From the NCBI GenBank assembly GCA_031401235.1, contig JANNRJ010000030.1, positions 62,001-126,000 on the forward strand: a DNA stretch of 64,000 nt. The letters are read 5' to 3'. This DNA comes from UBA3006 sp031401235. GTDB taxonomy: Bacteria > Actinomycetota > Acidimicrobiia > Acidimicrobiales > Ilumatobacteraceae. The translations under genes were made by a program, and so were the position numbers. The notes below the pieces were generated by a model. That model saw only the letters and a program-made list of their open reading frames with translations, searched no databases and had not been told where the DNA came from. Shown here in pieces: positions 24,285 to 32,921 of the stretch; within the stretch, counting starts at the first letter, position 1, and every line of letters starts with the position of its first letter.

Positions 24285-24366
24285 CGAGGTAAAAGTCGTC
24301 TGCATTTCCACTCGGGTGGGGGATCCAGGCTTGGGGAACTAAAAAGACTTCATGAATAGACTTGCG

Positions 24367-24384
24367 TGCCCCCGCCACCAAGAA
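24367..24384 (+). repeat. Right attachment-site copy
   Basis: Exact 18-base copy of the tRNA-fMet 3' end found at 23117-23134. Flanking bases differ on both sides, so it is a bounded repeat and not a second tRNA: the D- and anticodon arms are absent. Confidence 0.75.
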
Positions 24385-24394
24385 TGTCGAGTAT

Positions 24395-24420
24395 GGAACC
24401 TGGCGTCGATCAGCGGTGTC
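24395..24420 (+). promoter_or_regulatory. Possible ECF-type promoter before the sigma factor
   Basis: GGAACC (24395-24400) followed after 17 bases by GTC (24418-24420), in the pattern of group IV sigma promoters (GGAAC then GTC/GTT). It lies 27 bases before the ATG of the ECF sigma gene, suggesting self-activation. TATAAC at 24426 is an alternative -10 without a good -35. Confidence 0.4.
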
Positions 24421-24446
24421 GGATCTATAACAGACTGTGATCACCT

Positions 24447-25022
24447 ATGGGCTCGCCTGATCTGGCCGAATGCGACGATCTTGCGCTACTTGCGCGCGCT
24501 CGAAAGGATGATCGACCGGCCTTCGGTGAATTGGTTCGGCGGCACCAACACTCTGCGTTGCGAGTTGCGGCAGTGATCAGCGGTTCAACTGAGGAAGCAA
24601 AGGACATCGTGCAGGACGCATTTGTCAATATTCACCGCAAACTTGACTCGTATCGAGGTACAGGGTCCGTGCGCTCATGGATGCTGCGAGTTGTCGCTAA
24701 CCATGCCAAAAATCATGTGCGAAGTCGGATACGACGGATTCGCCGCGAGGACCAACACGCGGGCTTGCTCCTACGAGTGGACGATGGCACTGAACCAATG
24801 GCAGTTCAGCGATCGGAGAATCTGGCCGTAGCCGAAGCACTGGGTAGGTTGCCTCTCCACGATCGTGAAGTGCTTGGTTGCCGCTTTGTGGCGGAACTGT
24901 CTGAGGCGGAGACCGCCGAGGTACTCGCTGTGGCTATCGGCACGGTGAAGTCACGCACGTCGCGTGCACTGGCCAAGTTGCAACGCGAGTTTGAACGTGC
25001 CGAATTTACGGAGGGACGATGA
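24447..25022 (+). CDS. ECF sigma factor (group IV sigma-70)
   Basis: A 191-residue alternative sigma factor. Region 2 spans residues about 25-95 (FGELVRRHQHSALRVAA, then AKDIVQDAFVNIHRKLDSY, with SVRSWMLRVVANHAKN as 2.4), and region 4 spans about 125-180 (LPLHDREVLGCRFVAELS and EVLAVAIGTVKSRTSRAL, a helix-turn-helix). The ATG at 24447 has no ribosome site. It overlaps the next gene by four bases (ATGA), and that gene has the layout of a membrane anti-sigma factor. A plausible ECF promoter lies just upstream. The signal sensed is unknown; downstream cytochrome and secreted protein genes suggest a redox or metal cue. Confidence 0.88.
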   Translation: MGSPDLAECDDLALLARARKDDRPAFGELVRRHQHSALRVAAVISGSTEEAKDIVQDAFVNIHRKLDSYRGTGSVRSWMLRVVANHAKNHVRSRIRRIRREDQHAGLLLRVDDGTEPMAVQRSENLAVAEALGRLPLHDREVLGCRFVAELSEAETAEVLAVAIGTVKSRTSRALAKLQREFERAEFTEGR

Positions 25023-25654
25023 TCAACAATTTAGAAATGCGCCTCGCGGATATTGGCGGGAAGTTCGATATTGATGATTCCGGTCTTGTCGAGTCGATTG
25101 ATGCTCGCCTCAACCGACAGTCGTTGTCGAGTCGGCGTTCCGGGCGTCGGCTACTGCAGATTGCCGCCGTAGCTGTACTAATCGTCGTCATGACAATCGC
25201 CTTTCATCCCGATTCGCGCCGAGCTGTAGCTAACTGGTTCGGGCTGACCCAGGTCCGCATCGAACGTGACGCCGATCTCGATTTGTTGTCCACCCCAGTG
25301 ACATTCGAACTTCCGGGTCCCGGGGAAAGTCAGATTATTGAAGTCAACGGCCGACAGATCATGGTCTCGACTATTTACGGTCGATTGGGAGGTTCGATTA
25401 TGCAGAAGACTCTCGGCTCGAGCACCTCAATCATTGAGGTCGATGTGGCCGGTCACTTGGGTCTGTGGATTAGCGGCGCGCCACATGAAGTGATGTACGA
25501 GGCGAGCGATGGCCACGTTGTGGTTGAGCAGGTCGCCGGAAACACGCTGCTGTGGGAGGTCGGTGATGTGCTGTATCGCCTAGAAGGTTTTGAAAACCTT
25601 GCAGATGCGCTCGAATTTGTTGGAACCCGGGCGTCGGATGCGGTGTCGGACTGA
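25019..25654 (+). CDS. Membrane-anchored anti-sigma factor candidate
   Basis: A 211-residue protein with a cytoplasmic N-terminus of 44 residues, one hydrophobic helix (residues 45-62, LLQIAAVAVLIVVMTIAF) and an outer domain rich in beta strands and glycine. No HxxxCxxC zinc motif is present. The ATGA overlap with the sigma gene is the main evidence for an anti-sigma role. The outer domain (ITV-like strands, VVVEQVAGNTLLWEVGDVLYRLEG) could be a sensor; no ligand site is recognised. Confidence 0.6.
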   Translation: MINNLEMRLADIGGKFDIDDSGLVESIDARLNRQSLSSRRSGRRLLQIAAVAVLIVVMTIAFHPDSRRAVANWFGLTQVRIERDADLDLLSTPVTFELPGPGESQIIEVNGRQIMVSTIYGRLGGSIMQKTLGSSTSIIEVDVAGHLGLWISGAPHEVMYEASDGHVVVEQVAGNTLLWEVGDVLYRLEGFENLADALEFVGTRASDAVSD

Positions 25655-25655
25655 T

Positions 25656-26195
25656 ATGACTACTAATCGAGTTCGCCATCATCGAAGACTTCCGGCTACC
25701 CGTGTCTTGGCGTGCCTGCTCACCGTCGCAGTATGTGTGTTGGGATTCGGATCGGGCGCATCAGCGGGTGGCTGGGCGATAAGCACACTTGACGAGATTC
25801 CGGTTCCGATCGCCGGTGAACCGATCGATATCGGGTTTACCATCCGCCAGCACGGTGTCACCCCAGTCGATCTAACCGAGAATGTCGGCATCACGATCAC
25901 CCTCGCTAGTGGTAACGCGCAATACTTTCCAGCGGCGGGTGATGGAACCGTCGGTCACTATGTCGCCCGTGTGGAATTTCCTTCGGAGGGCCGATATCAG
26001 TGGAGCATTCGTCAGGGATGGTTCGCCGAACAAGATCTCGGACAAATTGATGTCGGTCCACCGACGAAGATTGTTGATACGGGCAGTTCATCGGGCTCAC
26101 TGCGATACATCGCACTCGGTGGTGCAATGCTGTTCGGGTTCGTGGCACTGACCGATGTGGTTGTGGCCCGACGCCGTCGACTATCTCTGTCGTGA
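25656..26195 (+). CDS. Secreted FixH/YtkA-like protein with C-terminal anchor
   Basis: A 179-residue protein. Residues 1-37 are a signal peptide (basic HHRRLPATRV, then LACLLTVAVCVLGFGSGASA). The mature part has an immunoglobulin-like beta domain (IPVPIAGEPIDIGFTIRQHG, then YVARVEFPSEGRYQWSI) like the YtkA/FixH group, which is often linked to copper or cytochrome biogenesis. A C-terminal helix (LGGAMLFGFVALTDVVV) followed by RRRR anchors it in the membrane. It starts one base after the anti-sigma stop. It overlaps the cytochrome gene by four bases. Confidence 0.7.
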   Translation: MTTNRVRHHRRLPATRVLACLLTVAVCVLGFGSGASAGGWAISTLDEIPVPIAGEPIDIGFTIRQHGVTPVDLTENVGITITLASGNAQYFPAAGDGTVGHYVARVEFPSEGRYQWSIRQGWFAEQDLGQIDVGPPTKIVDTGSSSGSLRYIALGGAMLFGFVALTDVVVARRRRLSLS

Positions 26196-26587
26196 CACGA
26201 ATTGGTCGATGGGCGACCGTTTTCGCTATTGCTCTTTCCGTGCTGACCATCGCGTCATGGAACGAATCGACGCAATCGAATGTCGACGTGAATCCGCCAC
26301 TCGAAGGCGCAATGTTGTTCAATGCCAAAGGATGCGCTTCATGCCACAACGGTCCGGACTCGAATTTTGGTATTTACGGGGTCCCGCCACTAACTGAGGC
26401 GAGCGTTTGGGCCGGAGATCGTCGACCCGGAATGAGCGCAGAGGAGTATCTCGCCGAGTCGATGCGAACACCGTCGACCTTTATCTCTCCGGCGTTCAAA
26501 GGTGGACAAGGTCCGATGACGGGAATGCCCGATCTAGATCTCAGCGAAGCGGAAATTGACGCCCTCGTTGCCTATCTTCTCGGCTAA
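26192..26587 (+). CDS. Membrane-bound or secreted class I c-type cytochrome
   Basis: A 131-residue single-haem cytochrome c. Residues about 5-22 form a signal or anchor helix. The haem site is CASCH (about residues 49-53), and MTGMPDLDLSEAEIDALVAYLL near the end carries the axial methionine and the usual final helix. The GTG start overlaps the previous stop (GTGA). It is the last of four tightly coupled genes headed by the ECF sigma factor. It may pass electrons to an oxidase or take part in redox sensing; the partner is not visible here. Confidence 0.85.
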   Translation: MTRIGRWATVFAIALSVLTIASWNESTQSNVDVNPPLEGAMLFNAKGCASCHNGPDSNFGIYGVPPLTEASVWAGDRRPGMSAEEYLAESMRTPSTFISPAFKGGQGPMTGMPDLDLSEAEIDALVAYLLG

Positions 26588-26734
26588 ATAGGCGCGGGCA
26601 CCTAGGAACCACGCCGACTTCCGATCTGAGTGAATGCTTGTCCCAACGAGAGTCCGAGGAACCCAATCCAAATTCCTTTTTTACAATTCAACTTTCCATT
26701 GTAAGCACCAGGAATCGGCGTTAATGTACCGTCT

Positions 26735-27055
26735 GTGGGGCTTGATGACGAGAAACATGATGGCAAGGAGTATCGAGAGGTACCGCTTGGTGACCTGAGC
26801 AAATTCTTCCCAGCCACGCTAGTGGCCGGGGAGAAATCCGTGTACGATGTCACGGGAATCTGTCCCGAATGCAATGTCAGAGTGCATCGCCGCTTCAAGC
26901 AGAAAGTAGTGGGCGAGATAAATATATTGAAGCAAGACCTCGATCCCAAACGACTTCATACAATGCCCTGCGAATGTAATTTGCCTCATCCTGGTCGCGA
27001 CGATAAGGCTGGACCGCCTTTCGGCTGCGGTGCATTCTGGGAGATACACCTTTGA
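26735..27055 (+). CDS. Small zinc-ribbon-like protein
   Basis: A 106-residue protein starting at GTG 26735; the frame is closed upstream by a stop at 26702. Cysteine pairs are arranged as CPEC (about residues 43-46) and CEC (80-82), then C at 99 in GPPFGCGAFW, with an HPGRDDKAG loop between. Such a pattern suggests one bound zinc. No function is recognised. It is translationally coupled (TTGA overlap) to the three-helix membrane protein behind it, so the two probably act together. Confidence 0.55.
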   Translation: MGLDDEKHDGKEYREVPLGDLSKFFPATLVAGEKSVYDVTGICPECNVRVHRRFKQKVVGEINILKQDLDPKRLHTMPCECNLPHPGRDDKAGPPFGCGAFWEIHL

Positions 27056-27645
27056 CCTACGAGATTCTCGAGTGGGATCGGCGAGCGCGATCGCTCGAGT
27101 TCGATCAACTCCCGAGAGTGCGCAAAGCCGCAGAACAGTGGCGTATCGGGCTAGGTGCCCTGACCGGCACACTTACAACAATTGCAATCCTCAAGGGTCC
27201 AACGACGTTCCGCGAACTCACATTTGAAAGTCGGCTATGGGTAGTTCTGGCTCTGATGGTGGCGTTCGTCTTTCTCCTTGCGGGTTCGTGGTGCGCAATG
27301 CGGGCGGCATTACCCCATCTCGGATCCACCTATGACTCTGGCGATGACCTTAGGCGTTGGACCGACGCGGAAGCCACGAGGAGCGTCAAATTTTTATTGT
27401 TCGCCCAAATCTTTACCCCGCTTGCCCTCCTGTTTCTCGCGCTGGGCACGGGCATATCCTGGCTCGACTCCGGCGAATCTCCTAAAACGCTGCTGGCAGT
27501 AGTTCTAGCTGACGGTTCCAAGATGTGTGGCACGGCCCAGGGAATCAAAGATGGCGAGTTCGACCTTCTCCTAGACACTAAGACCTCTCAGAAGGTTCAT
27601 CTTCGATTTGCCGATGTGCGATCTCTCACGGTCGGGAAGTGCTGA
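27052..27645 (+). CDS. Three-helix membrane protein with C-terminal beta domain
   Basis: A 197-residue protein. Hydrophobic segments lie at about residues 35-50, 62-86 and 105-130 (LALMVAFVFLLAGSWCAM and FLLFAQIFTPLALLFLALG). The C-terminal 55 residues (LLAVVLADGSKMCGTAQGI, then LRFADVRSLTVG) look like a small all-beta module. No family is recognised. The TTG start overlaps the zinc-ribbon gene. The pair is followed by 376 bases without genes. Possibly a membrane-linked defence or stress module; that is a guess. Confidence 0.55.
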   Translation: MTYEILEWDRRARSLEFDQLPRVRKAAEQWRIGLGALTGTLTTIAILKGPTTFRELTFESRLWVVLALMVAFVFLLAGSWCAMRAALPHLGSTYDSGDDLRRWTDAEATRSVKFLLFAQIFTPLALLFLALGTGISWLDSGESPKTLLAVVLADGSKMCGTAQGIKDGEFDLLLDTKTSQKVHLRFADVRSLTVGKC

Positions 27646-28021
27646 GAGCGCCTCCAGACGCAGACCGACCGTGACTGCCATCGTCGATAACAACTGACAT
27701 TTTGAAGATGACCAATCAAGTTCTCCAAAAGTACTCTTGTTACGTCGGAACTAGGGGTTGGGTCCAACTAGGCGGGGTTTACTAGTTAACGGTTTGTCTC
27801 AGTCTTCACCGTGTCAGGTGGCATAAAGAAGGTGAACATTCGGTGCGCGTCGATTCAGTTTACTCAAATTTCGTAATGGCACAAAATTTCGGTGTTCAAA
27901 TTTCTGAAATGACGCTTCAAACGGAAGTCATAGCCCACCAATCAGTTAAGACGTTATTCAGCTGCACCGCAAGTACACATTTGACAGTGTGGTCATGAGT
28001 TGATCGGAGTAATGTGAGGCA
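27646..28021. other. Gene-free stretch
   Basis: No convincing reading frame on either strand and no RNA gene seen. TTGACA at 27981-27986 is a possible -35 for the next gene, but no good -10 follows at normal spacing. AT content is higher than in the flanking genes. Confidence 0.4.
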
Positions 28022-28573
28022 ATGTCCACCCTCGAGTTCATCGCAGAATTGTCAAGAGCCTTTGCTTGGCCCATGGCAGCGGTTGTTGTTGCTCTGTTAT
28101 TCAAGGGGCAGATCAAGGCTCTCTTCGCTCGCGCCAAAGGCAGTCTGATTTTTGGTCCAGTCTCGGCGACTTGGGATGATCAATTCCAAGAGGTGACATC
28201 CGATGCGAGCAAAGTCATTGATTCGACGCCACCGAGGAGTTTTGAAGGTGGCATGATCGATGACCTGATGAATCTCTACAAACAGTTTCCTGAAGCTGCA
28301 ATCGTCCTTGCGTATAAACGAGTCGAGCAGGCGATCTTCGACAAACTCGGACGCGACTTCGGGAGTAGACCATTGGGTTCCAAGCTTGCCAAGGTCGCCT
28401 TGGAACAAGGACTCGTCACGGAAGAAACCGCACGGGCGATCGATGGGCTCCGCAACTTGCGAAATTTGGCCGCACACGGAACGGCCGACGAACTTGGGGC
28501 CGAGCGTGTACTTGACTACCTCGTCTTGGTTGATGCAGTGCTATATGCGATAGGCAACAAACAAAATCCCTGA
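28022..28573 (+). CDS. HEPN-like (DUF4145-type) protein with N-terminal helix
   Basis: A 183-residue protein. An N-terminal hydrophobic helix (about residues 15-27, PMAAVVVALLF) is followed by a linker and a helical domain. The motif IDGLRNLRNLAAHG (about residues 140-153) contains an Arg-x4-His pair, as in HEPN domains of RNases and toxin-like proteins. A GAGG site lies three bases before the ATG. There is no overlapping partner; the next gene is another HEPN-like protein on the opposite strand. Whether it is an active nuclease cannot be judged. Confidence 0.55.
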   Translation: MSTLEFIAELSRAFAWPMAAVVVALLFKGQIKALFARAKGSLIFGPVSATWDDQFQEVTSDASKVIDSTPPRSFEGGMIDDLMNLYKQFPEAAIVLAYKRVEQAIFDKLGRDFGSRPLGSKLAKVALEQGLVTEETARAIDGLRNLRNLAAHGTADELGAERVLDYLVLVDAVLYAIGNKQNP

Positions 28574-28661
28574 AGCTCATTATTGCGCTAGCTTCGCATT
28601 GTGTGGTCATTCGCACTGACCCAACTTCGACTTAGCTAAATAATTAGCGGATCTCCATTAA

Positions 28662-28676
28662 TCGACTTAGAGTCGA
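28662..28676. repeat. Short inverted repeat between two HEPN-like genes
   Basis: TCGACT-TAG-AGTCGA, a perfect six-base palindrome in the 118-base gap between the converging genes. No T-run follows, so it is a weak terminator or operator candidate only. Confidence 0.25.
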
Positions 28677-28691
28677 GTTGACGATAGTAAA

Positions 28692-29414
28692 TCAAGATTG
28701 AGATACCGGTCCGTCCAAAGTCTCCGTCAGGTTCGCGAGAAAGATGTTCACCATTGACTCCATCACACCGGCTTGCTCTGGTCTGAGCTCTTTGAAATTT
28801 CCGTGAGCAGCAGAGTTACGCAGGCCACCGATATGCGCGAGTTCCTTCATTCCTTGGGTTGTCACCACCCCGGCCAATCGTAATGCCTGCCCGTATGTCG
28901 CGATTGATGGCCTGTCAGTGATGGTCAATTGCCTTTCCTCAACAGCCGCGCGCAAAGCGATCTCTAGAGCTGCTCCGGCCAGCACGATTGGCGCGGCTGG
29001 ATGAACGGTCTTGTCTTCGACGAGCTCATGGACTTGACTCATCAAGTCGACGCTTGCGACCGTCCGAACTTCGGAAGCCAAGACGCCATGAATTTCGATG
29101 AGACCGCTCTCGATCTGAGATGCCCATCCGCTCAGTATGTCGCCAACGGCCCTTGCTCCCGTTTCGATGGAATGATTATCGCCCCGGTTTTCGTATGTCG
29201 TTAAGGCTTGTCTCATCGATTGTGAGTCCTGACCTGCGTACTGTCGCAAGAATTCCAGCGCGGCGATTGCCCGAGCGATTATTTCGGTGAGAGCTTCCGG
29301 TTTAGTTGCTCTCCAGAATCCTCCACCGGATGCGTATTTCACCCATTCCATATCGAGATGGAGTTGATTAGTTTGGTTTCTGGCCCACGAGACGATCTCA
29401 ACTAAAGGTTTCAT
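28692..29414 (-). CDS. HEPN/DUF4145-like protein
   Basis: A 240-residue helical protein. The C-terminal half contains VLAGAALEIALRAAVEE followed by HIGGLRNSAAHGNF (about residues 192-205), the DUF4145/HEPN pattern with Arg-x4-His. The N-terminal half has repeated hydrophobic helices without a known domain. It starts 96 bases from the divergent putA. It resembles stand-alone HEPN proteins that occur near restriction and abortive-infection genes, but none of those are seen here. Its function is unknown. Confidence 0.6.
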   Translation of the reverse strand: MKPLVEIVSWARNQTNQLHLDMEWVKYASGGGFWRATKPEALTEIIARAIAALEFLRQYAGQDSQSMRQALTTYENRGDNHSIETGARAVGDILSGWASQIESGLIEIHGVLASEVRTVASVDLMSQVHELVEDKTVHPAAPIVLAGAALEIALRAAVEERQLTITDRPSIATYGQALRLAGVVTTQGMKELAHIGGLRNSAAHGNFKELRPEQAGVMESMVNIFLANLTETLDGPVSQS

Positions 29415-29510
29415 GGCATCATGATTTCACAGCAACGGTCGGTCTAAGTGGATTTGTTCCCCGTCATCAATAAAACTCAGTGAACTACGATGATGCAGTA
29501 GGAATTTGCT

Positions 29511-32500
29511 GTGACCGCCAACGTGGATAACGACGCACCGCTTGCAGATGACGCAGTTCGTCTGGCCGAAGTACTCGTTGACCGAGCATCAATTGTTGCT
29601 AGCCGAGCCGAGCGACAACGCTTGAAACAGTTTGCCAACCTCCTCGACGACGATGAGGGCAAAGTGTTTGTCAACGCACTCACCGACGAAGTACTTCGAG
29701 TTGGTCAGCCACAGCGTGCCGCCCATCTGTTCACAGATCTTGTCGCCCAGACAGATCTGCGATTTGCCACGGTCACGGACCGCGCGTTACTCAACTCGGC
29801 GAGATGGCTTGCTATTCCCTTTCCAAGACTGGTGATGTCTCTGGTACGTCAGAGAATTCGCCGCGAGTCGGCGTTTGTAGTTGTTCCTGCAGAAGATCCA
29901 GATCTGGCACGACATATTCAACGACGCCAAGCCGACGGTATGCGCTTGAATCTAAATGTTCTTGGCGAGGCGGTCCTCGGCGAGGAGGAGGCCGATCGTC
30001 GACTAGAGCGAGTCTTGCAATTACTTCGACGAACCGATACGAGTTACGTCTCGGTCAAGTTGTCGTCGATTTCCAGTCGCTTGAAAGTTTTGGCCTTTGA
30101 TCAGACCGTCAACGAAGTGGCACAAAGGCTTCGGCCTATCTACCAGGAAGCCGCTCGACACGATCCGCCCAAGTTCGTCAACCTCGACATGGAGGAGTTT
30201 CGCGATCTTCATCTGACCATCGGCGTGCTCAAGGCTGCACTTACTGATCACGACTTGGCGCGGCTTGATGTTGGCATCGTGTTGCAGGCATACCTTCCCG
30301 AATCGGTGGAAGCGGCCGATGAGATCGCCAAGTGGGCGGTCGGGCGGTATCGCAATTTCGGTTCCCGTACCAAAATCCGATTGGTTAAGGGCGCCAATCT
30401 GGCGATGGAAAAGGTAGATGCAGAACTGCACGGCTGGAAGCAGGCGCCGTTCGAGTCAAAAGCCGAGACCGACGCCAATTTCAAGCGGTTACTAGATTGC
30501 CTTCTCGTTCCCGAATTTGATCCGGCAGTTCAAATCGGATTGGGCAGTCACAACTTGTTCGATGTGGCGTGGGGTCTGATCATTGCGGCCGATCGTGGCG
30601 GGATTCATCGACTTCAGATCGAAATGTTGGAAGGGATGGCACCGCCTCAGGCTCGCGCGGTGCGCGAGCACACCGGCGACCTCATTTTGTATACGCCGAC
30701 AGTTGCCCGTAACGATCTCGTTTCGGCGATTGCATATCTAGCGCGACGACTCGATGAAAATACCTCACCGGATAATTATCTGCGCCATGTCGCTTCGCTT
30801 CGTGTCGGCAACGTCGAATGGAATCTGGAGCGAGACAAATTTCTGCAAGCAGTCGAGGATCGTCATCTGCCTGTCGCAGAGCCGGGTCGATCTCAAAATC
30901 GATTGAATGAAAACCGTCGGTTCAATCAAGATGACCCGTTTGATAACGAACCGGATACGGATTTTTCCTTGGCCGTCAACCGAAAGTGGATTGCGGCGTG
31001 CCACGATGCGCTGGGTCTTCCCGCCACAAACACTGAGTTCTTCGACCCCGCCAAAATTGATCGAGATGTCGCCACGGCGGTTCAAGCAGGTGAGAAGTGG
31101 GCGTCGTCATCACCGACGAGGCGACGAACTGTGCTTCATCAAGTCGCCGAAGTCATTGCCGCTCAACGTGGAATGACGACTGCGACAATGACTCGGGACG
31201 CTAGCAAGACTGTGCTCGAAGGCGACGCTGAAGTTTCCGAGGCACTCGACTTTGCTCGGTACTACGCCGAATCGAGTCGAATCCTGAACAGTTTCAGTGA
31301 CGTGTCATTCCGACCTCATCGCGTAGTTCTCGTCGTTCCCCCATGGAACTTTCCCTACGCGATTCCGGCCGGCGGAGTCTTTGCTGCACTCGCTGCTGGC
31401 AGCGCGGTAATTCTCAAACCTGCTCCCGAATCGGTGAGCACCGCCCGATTACTGGCTGAACAATGTTGGGCCGGGGGAGTATCGCGCGAACTGCTGCAAT
31501 TTGTCCCTTGCCCTGACGACGACACCGGTCGATATTTGGTGACACATCGAGATATCGACGCGGTCATACTCACCGGCGGATACGAAACCGCCCAACTATT
31601 CCAGAAGTGGCGTCCGGAATTGAATCTTCATGCCGAGACAAGTGGCAAGAACGCAATCGTGGTAACTGCTGCTGCCGACATTGATGCCGCCGTACGCGAC
31701 CTGGTTCGATCGGCGTTCGGACACGGCGGCCAGAAATGCTCAGCAGCAAGTCTCGCCATTGTCGAAGGTTCGGTCTACGACGACCCCGCCTTCCTCCGCC
31801 AACTTAAGGATGCGACGGCGAGTCTTGTGGTCGGACCGGCTTCGGATCCGCAAACCGATGTTGGGCCGCTCGTTCGCCCACCAAGTGGAGCAACTTATCG
31901 GGGTCTCACAAAACTTGATCGTGGTGAAACATGGCTGGTCGAGCCGCGTGTCTCAGACAACAATCTTCATCTGTGGTCGCCGGGAGTTCGACTTGGTGTT
32001 CGACGGGGTTCATGGTTCCAACAAACGGAATGTTTCGGCCCCGTTCTTGGTGTGATTCGGGTTGAGAATCTTGACCAGGCGATCGAGATCCAAAACGACA
32101 CCAAGTTCGGACTCACCGCTGGTATTCATAGTCTCGATCCACACGAAGTTCAGCAATGGACCCAGCGAGTGCAGGCGGGCAATCTGTATATCAATCGCAC
32201 GATCACTGGAGCAATTGTTCGGCGTCAGCCATTTGGGGGTTGGAAGCAATCGTCAGTCGGGCCGACAGTTAAAGCAGGTGGACCGAACTATGTGATGACA
32301 CTGGGTAGATGGCAACAGGTCATCGATCCACTGGAGAACGCGGAATTAACTCCGAAGATTTTAGCAATCTTGGAAGGTTGGAAATCTGAACTCGACGAAG
32401 CGACTCTTGCGGCGACGACTGCGGCGGCTCGATCATTCGCTCGGTGGTGGCGGGACGAGTTTTCCATCGAACATGACCTGAGCGGTCTGCGTTCGGAAAC

Positions 32501-32906
32501 CAATATATTCCGATATCGACAATTGAGTGGAGGAGTAGTTCTCCGTGTCACTGACGACATCACAATTTTCGACGTCGCGGTGGCGGTGATCGCCTCAGTA
32601 ACAGTCGGCGCATCACTGTATATCAGCACACCCGTGCCGCTGGAGTTGAAGTCAAATTTTGACACCGTGATCGAAAATGATGAAATGCTGATCAAACGGA
32701 TGTCTGGGTCGACGATCTCCAGACTTCGTGTGCCCGACAACAAAAACGTGAACATCGCCAGTGCCGCTCATGTAGCTGGCATAGTTGTTGACACCGCACC
32801 GGTGATTCGTAACGGTCGAGTCGAACTCATCCACTGGATGCGAGAGCAAACCGTGACCGAATGTCAACATCGCTACGGCCTCATCCGCTCACGTAGGGAT
32901 GGGTAG
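29511..32906 (+). CDS. putA: Bifunctional proline dehydrogenase / glutamate-semialdehyde dehydrogenase
   Basis: Oxidises proline to glutamate in two steps. Of 1131 residues, the first 460 or so form the FAD-dependent proline dehydrogenase barrel (YVSVKLSSIS, FVNLDMEEFRDLHLT, VLQAYLPES, RLVKGANLAMEK, IGLGSHNLFD). Residues about 490-1000 form the aldehyde dehydrogenase (VVPPWNFPYAIPAGG, ETSGKNAIVV, and GHGGQKCSAAS with the catalytic Cys). A C-terminal segment of about 130 residues continues the family's extra region. There is no ribbon-helix-helix domain, so it is not an autoregulator of the E. coli type. The start is GTG. It stands alone, divergent from the HEPN-like gene. Confidence 0.95.
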   Translation: MTANVDNDAPLADDAVRLAEVLVDRASIVASRAERQRLKQFANLLDDDEGKVFVNALTDEVLRVGQPQRAAHLFTDLVAQTDLRFATVTDRALLNSARWLAIPFPRLVMSLVRQRIRRESAFVVVPAEDPDLARHIQRRQADGMRLNLNVLGEAVLGEEEADRRLERVLQLLRRTDTSYVSVKLSSISSRLKVLAFDQTVNEVAQRLRPIYQEAARHDPPKFVNLDMEEFRDLHLTIGVLKAALTDHDLARLDVGIVLQAYLPESVEAADEIAKWAVGRYRNFGSRTKIRLVKGANLAMEKVDAELHGWKQAPFESKAETDANFKRLLDCLLVPEFDPAVQIGLGSHNLFDVAWGLIIAADRGGIHRLQIEMLEGMAPPQARAVREHTGDLILYTPTVARNDLVSAIAYLARRLDENTSPDNYLRHVASLRVGNVEWNLERDKFLQAVEDRHLPVAEPGRSQNRLNENRRFNQDDPFDNEPDTDFSLAVNRKWIAACHDALGLPATNTEFFDPAKIDRDVATAVQAGEKWASSSPTRRRTVLHQVAEVIAAQRGMTTATMTRDASKTVLEGDAEVSEALDFARYYAESSRILNSFSDVSFRPHRVVLVVPPWNFPYAIPAGGVFAALAAGSAVILKPAPESVSTARLLAEQCWAGGVSRELLQFVPCPDDDTGRYLVTHRDIDAVILTGGYETAQLFQKWRPELNLHAETSGKNAIVVTAAADIDAAVRDLVRSAFGHGGQKCSAASLAIVEGSVYDDPAFLRQLKDATASLVVGPASDPQTDVGPLVRPPSGATYRGLTKLDRGETWLVEPRVSDNNLHLWSPGVRLGVRRGSWFQQTECFGPVLGVIRVENLDQAIEIQNDTKFGLTAGIHSLDPHEVQQWTQRVQAGNLYINRTITGAIVRRQPFGGWKQSSVGPTVKAGGPNYVMTLGRWQQVIDPLENAELTPKILAILEGWKSELDEATLAATTAAARSFARWWRDEFSIEHDLSGLRSETNIFRYRQLSGGVVLRVTDDITIFDVAVAVIASVTVGASLYISTPVPLELKSNFDTVIENDEMLIKRMSGSTISRLRVPDNKNVNIASAAHVAGIVVDTAPVIRNGRVELIHWMREQTVTECQHRYGLIRSRRDG

Positions 32907-32921
32907 TGCCGTGTCGGCGAG

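Noticed and set aside
24367..24384. Possible second or broken tRNA gene
   Set aside because: Only the T-stem edge, acceptor 3' strand and CCA are present; no D-arm or anticodon arm upstream. Read as an attachment-site copy.
26602..26949. Open frame of 115 codons on the minus strand between the cytochrome gene and the zinc-ribbon gene
   Set aside because: It overlaps the zinc-ribbon gene for most of its length, has no ribosome site or domain, and its composition is irregular.
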